DNA from: Bin87 sp965220105
Lineage (GTDB): Bacteria > Chloroflexota > Dehalococcoidia > Lucifugimonadales > UBA3495
Direction of reading: 5' to 3'
NCBI GenBank assembly: GCA_965220105.1
Contig: OZ244811.1
Span: forward strand, 1,550,001-1,614,000
DNA: 64,000 bases
Part shown: positions 8,098 to 16,827 of the stretch, one piece after another
Numbering within the stretch: position 1 is the stretch's first letter
Layout of the letters: every line of letters starts with the position of its first letter
Translations under genes and position numbers: made by a program
The notes under the pieces: generated by a model
Seen by the model: only the letters and a program-made list of their open reading frames with translations
What the model was told of the DNA's origin: nothing
Database searches by the model: none

Positions 8098-10403
8098 CTG
8101 CTGCTGTGGTGGCCGAGTTCTGTGCCCGACCGGTCTCCCGCCGTCCTGTGGTAATCGATGCGGTTTCTTGGGAGATTGACAGCTTGTTTGAGCCGTTGTT
8201 GCACCGCACTTTCAAGTATTGCCAAGAGATTGCCACGCGTTCGGGCATGGAATTTACGTGGAGTACCCGTTACGGGGACTTTATAACTCAAGCCAGCGAC
8301 GTGATTGCCGGCAACGCGCTCTTCGGTAGCCGTGTAGATCAGCCGTTCGATGTGGCTATCCTGAATCCGCCTTATCGTAAACTGAATGGGGATAGCCCAG
8401 AACGAGTTTGTTTGGATGGCTTGGGTATGGGCACCGGTAATCTGTACTCTGCGTTCGTCTGGCTTGCCTTGCAACTCCTTCGAGACGGCGGGGAGATAGT
8501 GGCTATCACCCCGCGTAGCTTCATGAATGGCACCTATTTCCGGGCGTTCCGTGAGGCGCTGATCCAGCATCTCGCTTTTCGGCGGATACACATATACGAC
8601 GCCCGTGACGTGACTTTCTCCACCGACGGTGTACTGCAAGAAAATGTAGTTTTCCACGGTGTCCGTGGCGCCGTTGGCGGTCCACTACGCGTCACAACGT
8701 CCTATGGGCCGGCTGACGAGGGTTGGACCGAGAGGATCGTAGATCCTTCTGAGATGGTTTCTCCGTATGATGGGCAGTTTGTAATGAGACTCGTGCCCGA
8801 TGAAAATGGAGCTCGAATAGCCCGAGGGATGCTTGGCCTTTCCCACCGCATATCCGATTTGGAGATTTCGGTGTCTACCGGGCGAGTGGTCGGCTTTCGT
8901 AGTAGGGATCGACTTCATTCCGAAGCTCAGCCTGGAGACGTGCCCATGATTCTACCCCGACACTGTCGAGGTGGGTTCGTGACGTGGCCTCAAGTATTCG
9001 GAACCACTCCAAACGGCCTGTCCGCCTTGGGTCCTGATGACGAGCTTCTCCTGCCTACCGGCTGGTACGTATTGGTGAATCGGTTCAGCGCCAAAGAGGA
9101 TCGCCGACGGGTCGTGGCATCTCTTTTTGACCCCAATCGCGTGGGATCGGACTATGTTGCCTTTGACAACAAGTTGAACGTTCTACACGGCCAAAACGCA
9201 GGATTGCCTGAGTCTCTAGCCAAGGGACTCGCAGTGTTCCTGAATAGCTCAGTAGTCGACTCCTACTTCCGGCAGTTCAGCGGGCATACGCAGGTCAACG
9301 CCGGGGATCTGCGTGCGCTGAGGTTTCCGGATGTTGATGCGTTGTTACGCCTGGGCGATGCTGTCAATGATGCAATGCCCGGTACCGTCGAAATCGACCT
9401 GCTCTTAAGCGATGAGGTTCCTGCAATGAGTGACAGTGTCCAGGCGACGGCGGCGACGAAACGGATTGAGGAAGCGCTGGAAATCTTGAAGTCTATTGGC
9501 GTTCCCAGCGGGCAAGAGAACGTGCGGTCTGTATTGACGCTGTTGGCATTGCTTAACCTGGGGCCAGAGGATGCTTGGTCCGAGTCAACAGAGCCGTTGC
9601 GTGGCGTAACTGAGATGATGAACTGGATGGCTGGCCACTATGGCAAAACCTATGCCCCGAACACCCGCGAAACAATTAGGCGGTTTACGCTCCATCAGTT
9701 TGTGAGCATGGGCTTGGTCAACCGTAACCCGGACGATCCTACCAGGACCGTGAACAGCCCTAACAATGTCTATCAGGTGCATCCTTCAATGTTGGAGCTG
9801 GTTCGGTCCCACGGATCGCAGTCATGGGAGCCTCACTTAGCAGAGTTTCTGAAGGAATCGAAAGAGCGCAATCAGCTCATTGAGCGCGCGAGAGACATGG
9901 AGATGATTCCGGTTACGCTACCGGATGCTACGGAGTTGTCTCTTACCCCTGGTGGTCAAAACGATCTGGTGAAGGAGATTATTGAAGACTTCGCGCAGAG
10001 GTTTGTTCCTGACGGGAAAGTGGTCTACGTCGGAGACGCCGGAGCCAGCGGTCGGCACTTCGACGCAGAATATCTAGTCGAGCTTGGCGTCGTTGTGGAC
10101 GAACACGGACCGATGCCTGACGTAGTGTTCCATCATGTTGAAAGGGATTGGCTGATCGTCGTCGAAGCAGTGACCTCACACGGCCCTATAAGCCCGTTAC
10201 GTCGTGGCCAACTGAGGAGCCTCTTCAAGGGCTGCCGTTGCGGACTGGTGTACGTAACTGCCTTCTTGGATAGGGTTGCGATGTGGCGGTATTTGTCCGA
10301 CATCGCTTGGGAAACCGAGGTATGGGTTGCTGATGCACCGACGCATCTAATCCATTTTGACGGCGAGAAATTCTTGGGACCTTACGAGAATGATAATGTT
10401 TAA
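8064..10403 (+). CDS. Fused restriction-modification enzyme: Eco57I-like MTase + PstI/BsuBI-type REase
   Basis: 779 residues as read from GTG 8064; with the 5' fragment the intact protein would be about 845. The N-terminal half is an N6-adenine methyltransferase: motif I LDAGGGTG at the very start, and motif IV NPPY in FDVAILNPPYRKLNGD. It is followed by a target-recognition-like region to about residue 450. The C-terminal part resembles a complete PstI/BsuBI restriction endonuclease. A helical domain spans about residues 470-640. The nuclease core has YVGDAGA, MPDVVFHH, LIVVEAVTSHGP (a PD...ExxxS catalytic core) and the family tail IAWETEVWVADAPTHLIHF. PstI and BsuBI normally have separate R and M genes. 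Base composition is lower in GC than the flanks, suggesting transfer. The frameshift makes methylase activity uncertain. Confidence 0.85.
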   Translation: MLDAGGGTGILTAAVVAEFCARPVSRRPVVIDAVSWEIDSLFEPLLHRTFKYCQEIATRSGMEFTWSTRYGDFITQASDVIAGNALFGSRVDQPFDVAILNPPYRKLNGDSPERVCLDGLGMGTGNLYSAFVWLALQLLRDGGEIVAITPRSFMNGTYFRAFREALIQHLAFRRIHIYDARDVTFSTDGVLQENVVFHGVRGAVGGPLRVTTSYGPADEGWTERIVDPSEMVSPYDGQFVMRLVPDENGARIARGMLGLSHRISDLEISVSTGRVVGFRSRDRLHSEAQPGDVPMILPRHCRGGFVTWPQVFGTTPNGLSALGPDDELLLPTGWYVLVNRFSAKEDRRRVVASLFDPNRVGSDYVAFDNKLNVLHGQNAGLPESLAKGLAVFLNSSVVDSYFRQFSGHTQVNAGDLRALRFPDVDALLRLGDAVNDAMPGTVEIDLLLSDEVPAMSDSVQATAATKRIEEALEILKSIGVPSGQENVRSVLTLLALLNLGPEDAWSESTEPLRGVTEMMNWMAGHYGKTYAPNTRETIRRFTLHQFVSMGLVNRNPDDPTRTVNSPNNVYQVHPSMLELVRSHGSQSWEPHLAEFLKESKERNQLIERARDMEMIPVTLPDATELSLTPGGQNDLVKEIIEDFAQRFVPDGKVVYVGDAGASGRHFDAEYLVELGVVVDEHGPMPDVVFHHVERDWLIVVEAVTSHGPISPLRRGQLRSLFKGCRCGLVYVTAFLDRVAMWRYLSDIAWETEVWVADAPTHLIHFDGEKFLGPYENDNV

Positions 10404-10410
10404 TGCAACG

Positions 10411-10438
10411 TTTGGCTCAAGGCCTCGTCAGGTATAAT
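10411..10438 (+). promoter_or_regulatory. Candidate sigma70-type promoter of selB
   Basis: A consensus -10 TATAAT at 10433-10438 follows a -35-like TTTGGC/TTGGCT at 10411-10417 with 15-16 bases between them. It lies in the gap between the R-M gene and selB and would give a leader of about 50 bases. Confidence 0.5.
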
Positions 10439-10494
10439 AGTCGCGGTCACTGCTTGGTAAAGGGCTTGCATTATTCTGACTTAGGACTGCCACC

Positions 10495-12360
10495 ATGTTC
10501 GTAATCGGAACGGCCGGGCACGTTGACCACGGCAAGTCCACGCTGGTCAAGGCACTGACCGACATCGACCCCGACCGTCTCCCCGAGGAGAAAGAGCGGG
10601 AGATGACGGTTGACCTCGGGTTTGCCTGGATGACGCTGCCCAGCGGCCAGGAAGTCAGCATCGTCGACGTGCCCGGCCACGAGCGGTTTATCAAAAACAT
10701 GCTCGCCGGCGTGGGCGCCATCGACCTGGCATTGCTCATCGTTGCGGCGGACGAAAGCGTGATGCCGCAGACTCGCGAGCATCTGGCCATCCTGGATTTG
10801 CTCCGCATTCGCCGCGGGTTGGTTGTCATAACGAAAGCCGACCTGGTTGACGACGAACTGGTGGAGCTGGTTAAGGCTGAAGTCGAGGATGCCCTGGCCG
10901 ATACATCGTTCGCCGGCTGCCGGATGGTCGCCGTATCCGCCTACACCGGATTCGGTCTTGACGAACTGAAGGCGTCCATCGACGCCATCCTCGACGACAC
11001 CGAAACCCGCCGTGACCTGGGGCGACCGCGCCTGCCCATCGACCGGAGCTTCACCGTCAGCGGGTTCGGCACCGTGGTCACCGGCACGCTGATCGACGGC
11101 TCGGTGGCGGTGGGCCAGCAGGTTGAGCTCGCGCCCTCCGGCGCGCGCGCTCGAATCCGCGGCTTACAGACCCATAAATCTGGCCTCGACGCCAGCGCGC
11201 CCGGAGTCCGGCTGGCGCTGAACCTGTCCGGAATATCCCGGGACGACGTGATGCGTGGTCAGGTGTTGACCAACCCGGGCTGGCTCCAGCCCACGCGCCG
11301 GTTCGATGCCCACCTCCGCATGGTAAAGGGCGCTCCCCACGCGCTGAAGCACAACGAGGGCGTGACCTTTCACCTCTTTACGTCAGAAACCACCGCCCGC
11401 GTCCGGCTGCTGGACGCTGACCGATTGCAGCCGGGCTCCGAGGGTTGGGTCCAGGTGCTGCTGGACGAACCGGTGCCCATGGTGAAGGGGGACTTCTTCG
11501 TGCTGCGTTCCTCAGAGGATACGCTGGGCGGCGGGCAAATTGCCGACCCCAACCCCAGGCGCCGGCACCGTCGGTTCGCACCTGAGGTGCTGGAACGTCT
11601 TACCACGCTGGACGCCGGCGCCAGCGAGGACGTCATTATCACCCTGGCAGACCAGTTGGGGCCGTGCGACGTTCGAACGCTCTCCCAACGCTCCAACCTG
11701 TCGGAAGCCGACGTCCAGGACCGGCTGGCGGAATTAATCGAACAGGGCGAGGTGGTGGCCCTGGGAGAGTTGGGATCCCAAACCGACACCGTGGTCTATT
11801 CCCGACGCGGTTGGGACATCGTGCGAAATCAGGCCCAGATTGCGTTGCAGACTTACCATAACCAGTATCCATTGCGTCGCGGCGCTCCACCCCAGGAACT
11901 CCGCAGTCGGCTGAATCTCCCCCAATCCGTTTACGTTCGGGCGGCCGGCAGGCTGTCGGACGAGGGCGTTGCCATCGACGACAGTGGGTTGGTGCGCTCA
12001 CCGGACCACCAGGTCGCATTGACGCCGAGTCAGCAATCGGACGCGGCGGAATATCTGGCCGGGCTGGCCGCCGAGCCCTGGTCACCGCCCACGGACCGCC
12101 CCATCGACTCCGAACTGCTAGCCTATTTGCAGGGCCGGGGAGACGTGATCAGGGTCAACGAAACGGTGGTTTTCACGACGGCGGCCTACGACGACATGGC
12201 GTCCCGCATCGTCGACCATTTGAAGGCCAACGGCAGCGTTACCGTCGCCGACGCCCGCACCATTTTCGGTACCAGTCGGAAGTACGTGTTGCCTCTGTTG
12301 GAGTATCTGGACCAGCAGCGGATCACCCGGAGGGTCGGCGACGACCGGGTACTCAGGTGA
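10495..12360 (+). CDS. selB: Selenocysteine-specific elongation factor SelB
   Basis: 621-residue translational GTPase that delivers Sec-tRNA to UGA codons marked by a SECIS element. The N-terminal GTPase has GTAGHVDHGKST (G1), DVPGHERF (G3) and TKAD (G4), then two beta-barrel domains. The second half carries the repeated winged-helix segments of SelB that bind mRNA (from about residue 370, FAPEVLERL..., to the end). Overall length is the normal SelB size, which distinguishes it from EF-Tu (about 400 residues). No selA, selD, tRNA-Sec or recognisable selenoprotein gene lies in this window, so those would have to be elsewhere. A consensus TATAAT box precedes it. Confidence 0.93.
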   Translation: MFVIGTAGHVDHGKSTLVKALTDIDPDRLPEEKEREMTVDLGFAWMTLPSGQEVSIVDVPGHERFIKNMLAGVGAIDLALLIVAADESVMPQTREHLAILDLLRIRRGLVVITKADLVDDELVELVKAEVEDALADTSFAGCRMVAVSAYTGFGLDELKASIDAILDDTETRRDLGRPRLPIDRSFTVSGFGTVVTGTLIDGSVAVGQQVELAPSGARARIRGLQTHKSGLDASAPGVRLALNLSGISRDDVMRGQVLTNPGWLQPTRRFDAHLRMVKGAPHALKHNEGVTFHLFTSETTARVRLLDADRLQPGSEGWVQVLLDEPVPMVKGDFFVLRSSEDTLGGGQIADPNPRRRHRRFAPEVLERLTTLDAGASEDVIITLADQLGPCDVRTLSQRSNLSEADVQDRLAELIEQGEVVALGELGSQTDTVVYSRRGWDIVRNQAQIALQTYHNQYPLRRGAPPQELRSRLNLPQSVYVRAAGRLSDEGVAIDDSGLVRSPDHQVALTPSQQSDAAEYLAGLAAEPWSPPTDRPIDSELLAYLQGRGDVIRVNETVVFTTAAYDDMASRIVDHLKANGSVTVADARTIFGTSRKYVLPLLEYLDQQRITRRVGDDRVLR

Positions 12361-12397
12361 ACTCACCGACGGCTCGGCGCCAAGGCTCTGTGGACGG

Positions 12398-13624
12398 ATG
12401 AGCCTTGACTTGGGCAAAACCCTTGGGCAGCTCCAGGCCGCCATGGGAGAGGTTTCGGAATCGATAGTGCAGCGAAACCGGACGTTTGCCGACCGCTTGG
12501 CGCTAGCGATGTCGGTGGCCCCTGAGCAGGCTATTGCCCGAACCGCGAACGCGGATCAGGCGTCCTTTGCCGTGGCCAGGACCGGCCCTGAAGGTCTGTT
12601 GGCCAGCATACCGGCCCCGACCATGCCGGATGACTGGGCGGCTGTATCGGTGGACGGTTCCCACATCGATGTTGACCGACATCTGCCGTTGTCGTGTTTT
12701 CTCATCAACCTGGGCGGATGCGCCATCGAATACGGGCAACACCCCAGCTGCACACTGTTCAGCGAGCCCGACCTGGCCGTTCGGGAAACCGAGCTGTACT
12801 ACAGTGGAGGCCAAAATCAGCCACCGGATACCCCCTCGGACACCCCCATCGCCGGCCCGCTGCTCGGCGCGTTGCGTACCGTGCGAGAGGTGGAAAAACT
12901 GGCCGATACCGTTGCAGCGACGACGGGCGCCGTACCTACGTTGGCGCTGGTGGATGGTACGCTGGCGTTTCGCGACGTGCAATCGGGGAATTACCCCGGT
13001 TACCTGGTGCAGCACCTGATCGAGGAGCGGCTCCAGCCGGCGTTGGACCGGTTGTTCCGGTGGTCGCAAAAAGCGGGCAACCTGACGGTCGCCGCCTACA
13101 CCTCCCGGCCACGAACCAACGAGGTGGTCGGTGCGATGCGAGTCTGCCTGTGCGAACGTGACTTGACGCTTTGCGCGGAGCGGTGCAACGCGAGACGGTC
13201 GGACTTGGGCGGATGTGAAAAGGTGGCGGGGTTTAATGACCGACAACTGTTTGAATACGTGCTGGAATCCGGTCATCGGTCGCCGGTCTACGAATCCGGT
13301 CGCCGCCAGCGGGGCGCTTCGTTCGGTCACACGTGGGTCAACTTCTTCTACGTGCACGCCGGAGAGGAAATTGCGCGGGTGGAGGTTCCGGAATGGGTGG
13401 CCGGCGACCCGCGGCTGCTCGGCCTGACCCACGCCATGGTGGTAGCCCAGTGCGAATTGGGCAAAGGCTATCCCGTGGTCATCTCGGAGGCGCACGAGCA
13501 GGCCGTGGTCAATGCCCGCGACCGTCTTGAATTCCGCAACGCGGTCCTCAAGGAACTGGAGAAATACGGGTTGCCGGCCATCGAGTCGGCAAAAAACACC
13601 TCGAAACGGCGCCCGTGGGTTTAG
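12398..13624 (+). CDS. NurA-domain nuclease family protein
   Basis: 408 residues. The opening catalytic-type segment AAVSVDGSHIDVDRH and the later LALVDGTLAF carry the acidic residues expected of NurA, the 5'-3' nuclease that works with the HerA helicase in archaeal and some bacterial end resection. Further conserved-looking blocks are YTSRPRTNEVV and a Cys cluster around residues 245-270 (CLCERDLTLCAERC). No herA-like ATPase gene lies next to it. It follows selB by 37 bases on the same strand and may be transcribed with it. The domain call is good; the cellular role is inferred from the family. Confidence 0.75.
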   Translation: MSLDLGKTLGQLQAAMGEVSESIVQRNRTFADRLALAMSVAPEQAIARTANADQASFAVARTGPEGLLASIPAPTMPDDWAAVSVDGSHIDVDRHLPLSCFLINLGGCAIEYGQHPSCTLFSEPDLAVRETELYYSGGQNQPPDTPSDTPIAGPLLGALRTVREVEKLADTVAATTGAVPTLALVDGTLAFRDVQSGNYPGYLVQHLIEERLQPALDRLFRWSQKAGNLTVAAYTSRPRTNEVVGAMRVCLCERDLTLCAERCNARRSDLGGCEKVAGFNDRQLFEYVLESGHRSPVYESGRRQRGASFGHTWVNFFYVHAGEEIARVEVPEWVAGDPRLLGLTHAMVVAQCELGKGYPVVISEAHEQAVVNARDRLEFRNAVLKELEKYGLPAIESAKNTSKRRPWV

Positions 13625-13677
13625 CGCCGGCACGCATTCACTTCTCGCATAACGCAGGCATCAACGGAGGATTGGCA

Positions 13678-14163
13678 ATGGGAGAACTCAATGACCTGGC
13701 GGCATCGGTCGCCGCACTGTTGAAGCAACGAGGCGACACGCTGGCCGTGTCCGAATCCTCTTGCGGTGGGCTGATTTCGGCGGCGCTGGTGTCCATACCG
13801 GGCGCATCGGACTACTACGTCGGCGGTTCCGTGGTTTACACCCGAATTGCTCAGGCGGGTTTGCTGCACGTTCCCGATTCCGCCATGGAGGGGCAGAGGG
13901 CCAGCACCGAGTTTTATGCGTTGCTGAACGCGCGAACGTCCCGCGAAGCGTTGGGCGCCACCTGGGGTCTGGCGGAAACCGGAGCCAGTGGGCCCACCGG
14001 CAACCGGTACGGGGACGCGGCGGGTCACGCCTGTTTTGGCGTCGTCGGGCCGGTGGAGCGTTCCCAAACCCTGGAGACCGGCGACGACGACCGGGAAGCC
14101 AACATGTGGGTTTTCGCGCGTGCTGCCCTGGCGTTGCTGGAGGAAGCCCTCAAGGCTGCGTGA
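13678..14163 (+). CDS. PncC/CinA C-terminal-like amidohydrolase, divergent
   Basis: 161 residues from ATG 13678, which has CGGAGG upstream; a longer in-frame version from 13615 has no such site. The segments AVSESSCGGLISAAL, SIPGASDYYVGGSVVYT and ETGASGPTGNRYGDAAGHAC correspond to the conserved blocks of the CinA C-terminal domain (nicotinamide mononucleotide deamidase, NAD salvage). Canonical members read AESCTGGL and TGIAGPGGG, so this copy is diverged at both blocks. The N-terminal molybdopterin-like domain of full CinA is absent, as in stand-alone PncC. Activity is plausible but not certain. Confidence 0.75.
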   Translation: MGELNDLAASVAALLKQRGDTLAVSESSCGGLISAALVSIPGASDYYVGGSVVYTRIAQAGLLHVPDSAMEGQRASTEFYALLNARTSREALGATWGLAETGASGPTGNRYGDAAGHACFGVVGPVERSQTLETGDDDREANMWVFARAALALLEEALKAA

Positions 14164-14187
14164 CGCCAATTCGGTGATTCACGACCA

Positions 14188-15453
14188 TTACGGCGGCGGC
14201 TCGTCCAGGTAATCGTCCAAGTCCTGGAGACTATCGAACTGGGCTGCCGTACGCAGAAATTGCGCCAAAGAGGGGCTGCGCCGCCGCAATTCCTCGACCT
14301 GCTCGCCGATGATGTTCACGCCGGCGGCGCCGGTGGTGGCGTAAGACCCGTGGAACGCGAAGTATGCCTGATTGAGCCGGCGGATCGCGTAACCGTTTTC
14401 CACGAACAAACGCCGTCGCTGTTCCATGTACTGCTCGGCGGCGGTTACATCGCCGGCCGCCAGCAGTTGGTCCACACGGATGCGAGTGGTTCGCATTTCG
14501 CCCTGGAAATCAAACCGGGAGGGGTCGGACGTAGCGGTTGTCGAACCAGCGGCGGATGCGCTGGCCTGCGTTTCCGCTGCGGGCGCTGGGGGTGGCAGAT
14601 TTTGCCTGGCCAATTCGCCCAATTCCCGGCCGGCGATGGTCGCGACGGTTTCGTTAAGAGTTTGCAGGTCGCCGCCCGAGAAGTAACGACGACCCAGCGG
14701 CCTGAACCATAGCCACTGGTGGACCCACTCGTGGGCGGTGATCTCCAGGACGTAGTCCAAGCCGGCGTGTGGCACGACTATGGACGGATAGAAGGCGATA
14801 CCTCCAGTGTCAACTACCAGCGCCGACAGGTCGGTCAGGGTCTCCACCTGCTCCTCGATGGCCTCACGGCTCTGGGCGCTCAGTCCGTTATTCAGCAACA
14901 ACTCATCTCCCCGCGCGATGCGGTCTCGGGGAGACGTGACCAGTACGGTGGGCGGGTTGGTCAGCACTGCATCCACCGGCGGGAACACCCCAAGCCGGGC
15001 CCAGAACCCTCGGGAACGCAAGGCTCCAGCCACGGCGGTTTCCAGCGTTTCCTCGACAATCGGGCGCAGCGTCTCCATTCTACCGACCAGCGCATCCCGC
15101 TCGGCGACGAGTTCCCGCACGTCCTGCCCAGCAGCTTCCGGTGGCGCTATCTCAGTGCTGGGCGAAAGGTATACCAGCCGACGATCTATCCAGCGGACGC
15201 GCTCCGCCGCCGCCAGGAATTCCTCCACCTCGTGCCAGGTTTGGGTACCGACGGCAGCATCTCCCCGCCACGACGGTACCTGCGTCGCACGATGCAACCA
15301 CTTCTTGGGCAGGTTGGCGAGTTCCCACTTTAGAACGCTGAGCTGATGTCCGGCAGCCGATATTTCCAACGCGCTGGGACGGTCATCCCCGGCGCAAAAT
15401 GAGGTGACCAGCAGGACCAACAGCAACGCCAATGTTCGGCCCAGGACTCTCAT
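14188..15453 (-). CDS. Secreted or membrane-anchored HExxH metalloprotein (putative zincin)
   Basis: 421 residues from ATG 15453; a longer frame to 15513 adds 20 residues before the signal and is less likely. An N-terminal hydrophobic signal (TLALLLVLLVTSFCAG) points to export. A zinc-protease motif HEWVHQW lies near residue 245, followed about 30 residues later by NETVATIAGRELGE, whose glutamates could be the third ligand, as in gluzincins. A low-complexity Ala/Pro/Ser linker follows. The rest is helical, including MEQRRRLFVENGY. I do not recognise a named family. Peptidase activity is inferred only from the motif and topology. It converges on the pncC-like gene. Confidence 0.7.
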   Translation of the reverse strand: MRVLGRTLALLLVLLVTSFCAGDDRPSALEISAAGHQLSVLKWELANLPKKWLHRATQVPSWRGDAAVGTQTWHEVEEFLAAAERVRWIDRRLVYLSPSTEIAPPEAAGQDVRELVAERDALVGRMETLRPIVEETLETAVAGALRSRGFWARLGVFPPVDAVLTNPPTVLVTSPRDRIARGDELLLNNGLSAQSREAIEEQVETLTDLSALVVDTGGIAFYPSIVVPHAGLDYVLEITAHEWVHQWLWFRPLGRRYFSGGDLQTLNETVATIAGRELGELARQNLPPPAPAAETQASASAAGSTTATSDPSRFDFQGEMRTTRIRVDQLLAAGDVTAAEQYMEQRRRLFVENGYAIRRLNQAYFAFHGSYATTGAAGVNIIGEQVEELRRRSPSLAQFLRTAAQFDSLQDLDDYLDEPPP

Positions 15454-15564
15454 GGGTTGCCTGCGCTGTTCCCGGCTGAACGTGGTGGTTGGCGTTGGCG
15501 CGCTACCTGCCATGCCGTCGCCGCGAAAAGCCGTCAGGCACGTATTCGCTCATGGGATTCCGGA

Positions 15565-15732
15565 CTCATGCGTACCCACTTTGTCATTGTGAGCGTAGCG
15601 TGGCAATCTCGTCGTCGTGGCAACGGCGGTTCGCCGACGTGTGTTCAACCTCATCGAGATTGCCGCATCCCTCGGCGAGCTCGGGATGAGCGGGGGCTCC
15701 TCGCAATGACTGATCAAGGTGGGTACGCGTGA
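15565..15732. mobile_element. MITE-like element with terminal inverted repeats and flanking direct repeats
   Basis: A 168-base noncoding element. Its left end CTCATGCGTACCCAC and the reverse complement of its right end CTCACGCGTACCCAC differ at one base. Further inward, GTCATTGTGAG and GGCAATCTCG on the left pair with CGAGATTGCCGC and CTCGCAATGAC on the right, so most of the element can fold into one long hairpin. The 11-base sequence GGGATTCCGGA flanks it on both sides (15554-15564 and 15733-15743), consistent with a target-site duplication. There is no transposase inside. It fills the 398-base gap between the zincin and the first MaoC gene. Confidence 0.75.
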
Positions 15733-15851
15733 GGGATTCCGGATTCTTGACACCCGTGCCGGCGGCCCGTACCATATTTCGACGCCGCACCATCGCGAGA
15801 CGCTGAGAAGTCGGGCGTGTCGGTTGTGGGGATTGAACAGGGAGCATTATA

Positions 15852-16298
15852 TTGTCCACCAGCGCTTTTACCTTAACGGAAGAGATGCGACAGCAGGCCA
15901 TCGGCGCCGAGAGCGAACCGGCCTCGATGGACATCGAAAAAGGCCACGTGGCCCGATTTGCCGAAGCCATTGGTGATGACAATCCGGCGTACACGGAGGG
16001 CACCTCTCAATCCGGCGGAATCGTGGCGCCGCCAACCTTCCTGCGCGCGTTGCGGGATGTTCGCCCGGAACTGCCTTTCGATATCCCCTTTCATCGGGTC
16101 CTGGACGGCGGTAGCGACTGGGAGTACTTCGACCCGGTCCGCGCCGGTGACACCATAACCGCAATCGCCAGGATCGAGAATATGCTTGAGCGCACGGGCA
16201 GCATCGGGCAGATGTTGATATCGACCACGAAGATAACCTACCGAAACCAGCATGGGGATATCGTGGCGACCCAGACTAGCACTTCCATCAGGTACTGA
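15852..16298 (+). CDS. MaoC/FAS1-like (R)-hydratase half-domain, HadA-type
   Basis: 148 residues, hot-dog fold. The N-terminal FAS1-like dehydratase pattern is visible: VARFAEAIGDDNPAYTEG, then GIVAPPTFLRALR, and HRVLDGGSDWEYFDPVRAGD. Proteins of this kind pair with a second MaoC protein, the two halves forming a heterodimeric (R)-specific enoyl-CoA or enoyl-ACP hydratase in which the partner usually supplies the catalytic Asp/His. The start codon is TTG 15852 with GGGAG about seven bases upstream. The partner gene follows after 48 bases. The acyl substrate is unknown. Confidence 0.85.
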   Translation: MSTSAFTLTEEMRQQAIGAESEPASMDIEKGHVARFAEAIGDDNPAYTEGTSQSGGIVAPPTFLRALRDVRPELPFDIPFHRVLDGGSDWEYFDPVRAGDTITAIARIENMLERTGSIGQMLISTTKITYRNQHGDIVATQTSTSIRY

Positions 16299-16346
16299 CC
16301 ACCAACGTCTGGTGGCAACAATTATTCCCATTCGCAGGGGAGCGAC

Positions 16347-16781
16347 ATGGCAAACCAAGTGTATTTCGAAGACGTATCCGAAGGGATGGAATTGCCGGCG
16401 GAGGTTCGGGAACCCACCACGCGCCAATTGGTGCAATACGCCGGCGCCTCTGGTGATTTCTACGAAATTCATTACGATAAGGATTTTGCAGAAAACACGG
16501 GACTCAGCGGCGTCATCATCCATGGCGCTTTGAAGAACGCCCTCCTTGGTTCCTTTGTAACCCGTTGGGCAGGACCGGAAGCGATATTGCGCCGGCTGAC
16601 CTGCCAATATCGGGGCATGGACTACCCTGGTGAGCCCATCACCGCCAAAGGGCACGTCAGCCGGGTTTATCAGGAAGGTAATCAGAACCTGGTTGACTGC
16701 ACCATCTGGCTGGAGAATCCGCAGGGCCAGCAGACAACCCCCGGAACCGCGACCGTTGCCCTGCCCAGCCGCAACGACTAG
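16347..16781 (+). CDS. MaoC-family (R)-specific enoyl-CoA hydratase subunit, HadB-type
   Basis: 144 residues. The catalytic hydratase motif is intact: YAGASGDFYEIHYDKDFA carries the Asp and His that activate water, followed by GVIIHGALKNALLG. This should be the catalytic partner of the preceding FAS1-like half. Together they would hydrate trans-2-enoyl-CoA to the (R)-3-hydroxyacyl-CoA, feeding the following SDR enzymes. Start ATG 16347 is preceded by AGGGGAG. Fatty acid synthesis (HadAB-like) and degradation of side chains are both possible; the tandem SDR and LLM neighbours favour degradation. Confidence 0.87.
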   Translation: MANQVYFEDVSEGMELPAEVREPTTRQLVQYAGASGDFYEIHYDKDFAENTGLSGVIIHGALKNALLGSFVTRWAGPEAILRRLTCQYRGMDYPGEPITAKGHVSRVYQEGNQNLVDCTIWLENPQGQQTTPGTATVALPSRND

Positions 16782-16827
16782 CAACTGCGCCCCGACACTA
16801 CAAAATCACCATAAGGACTGTCTCAAC

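Noticed and set aside
15583..15710. Simple intergenic hairpin acting as a terminator
   Set aside because: It has no T run, and its nested terminal repeats and flanking duplication fit a mobile element better.
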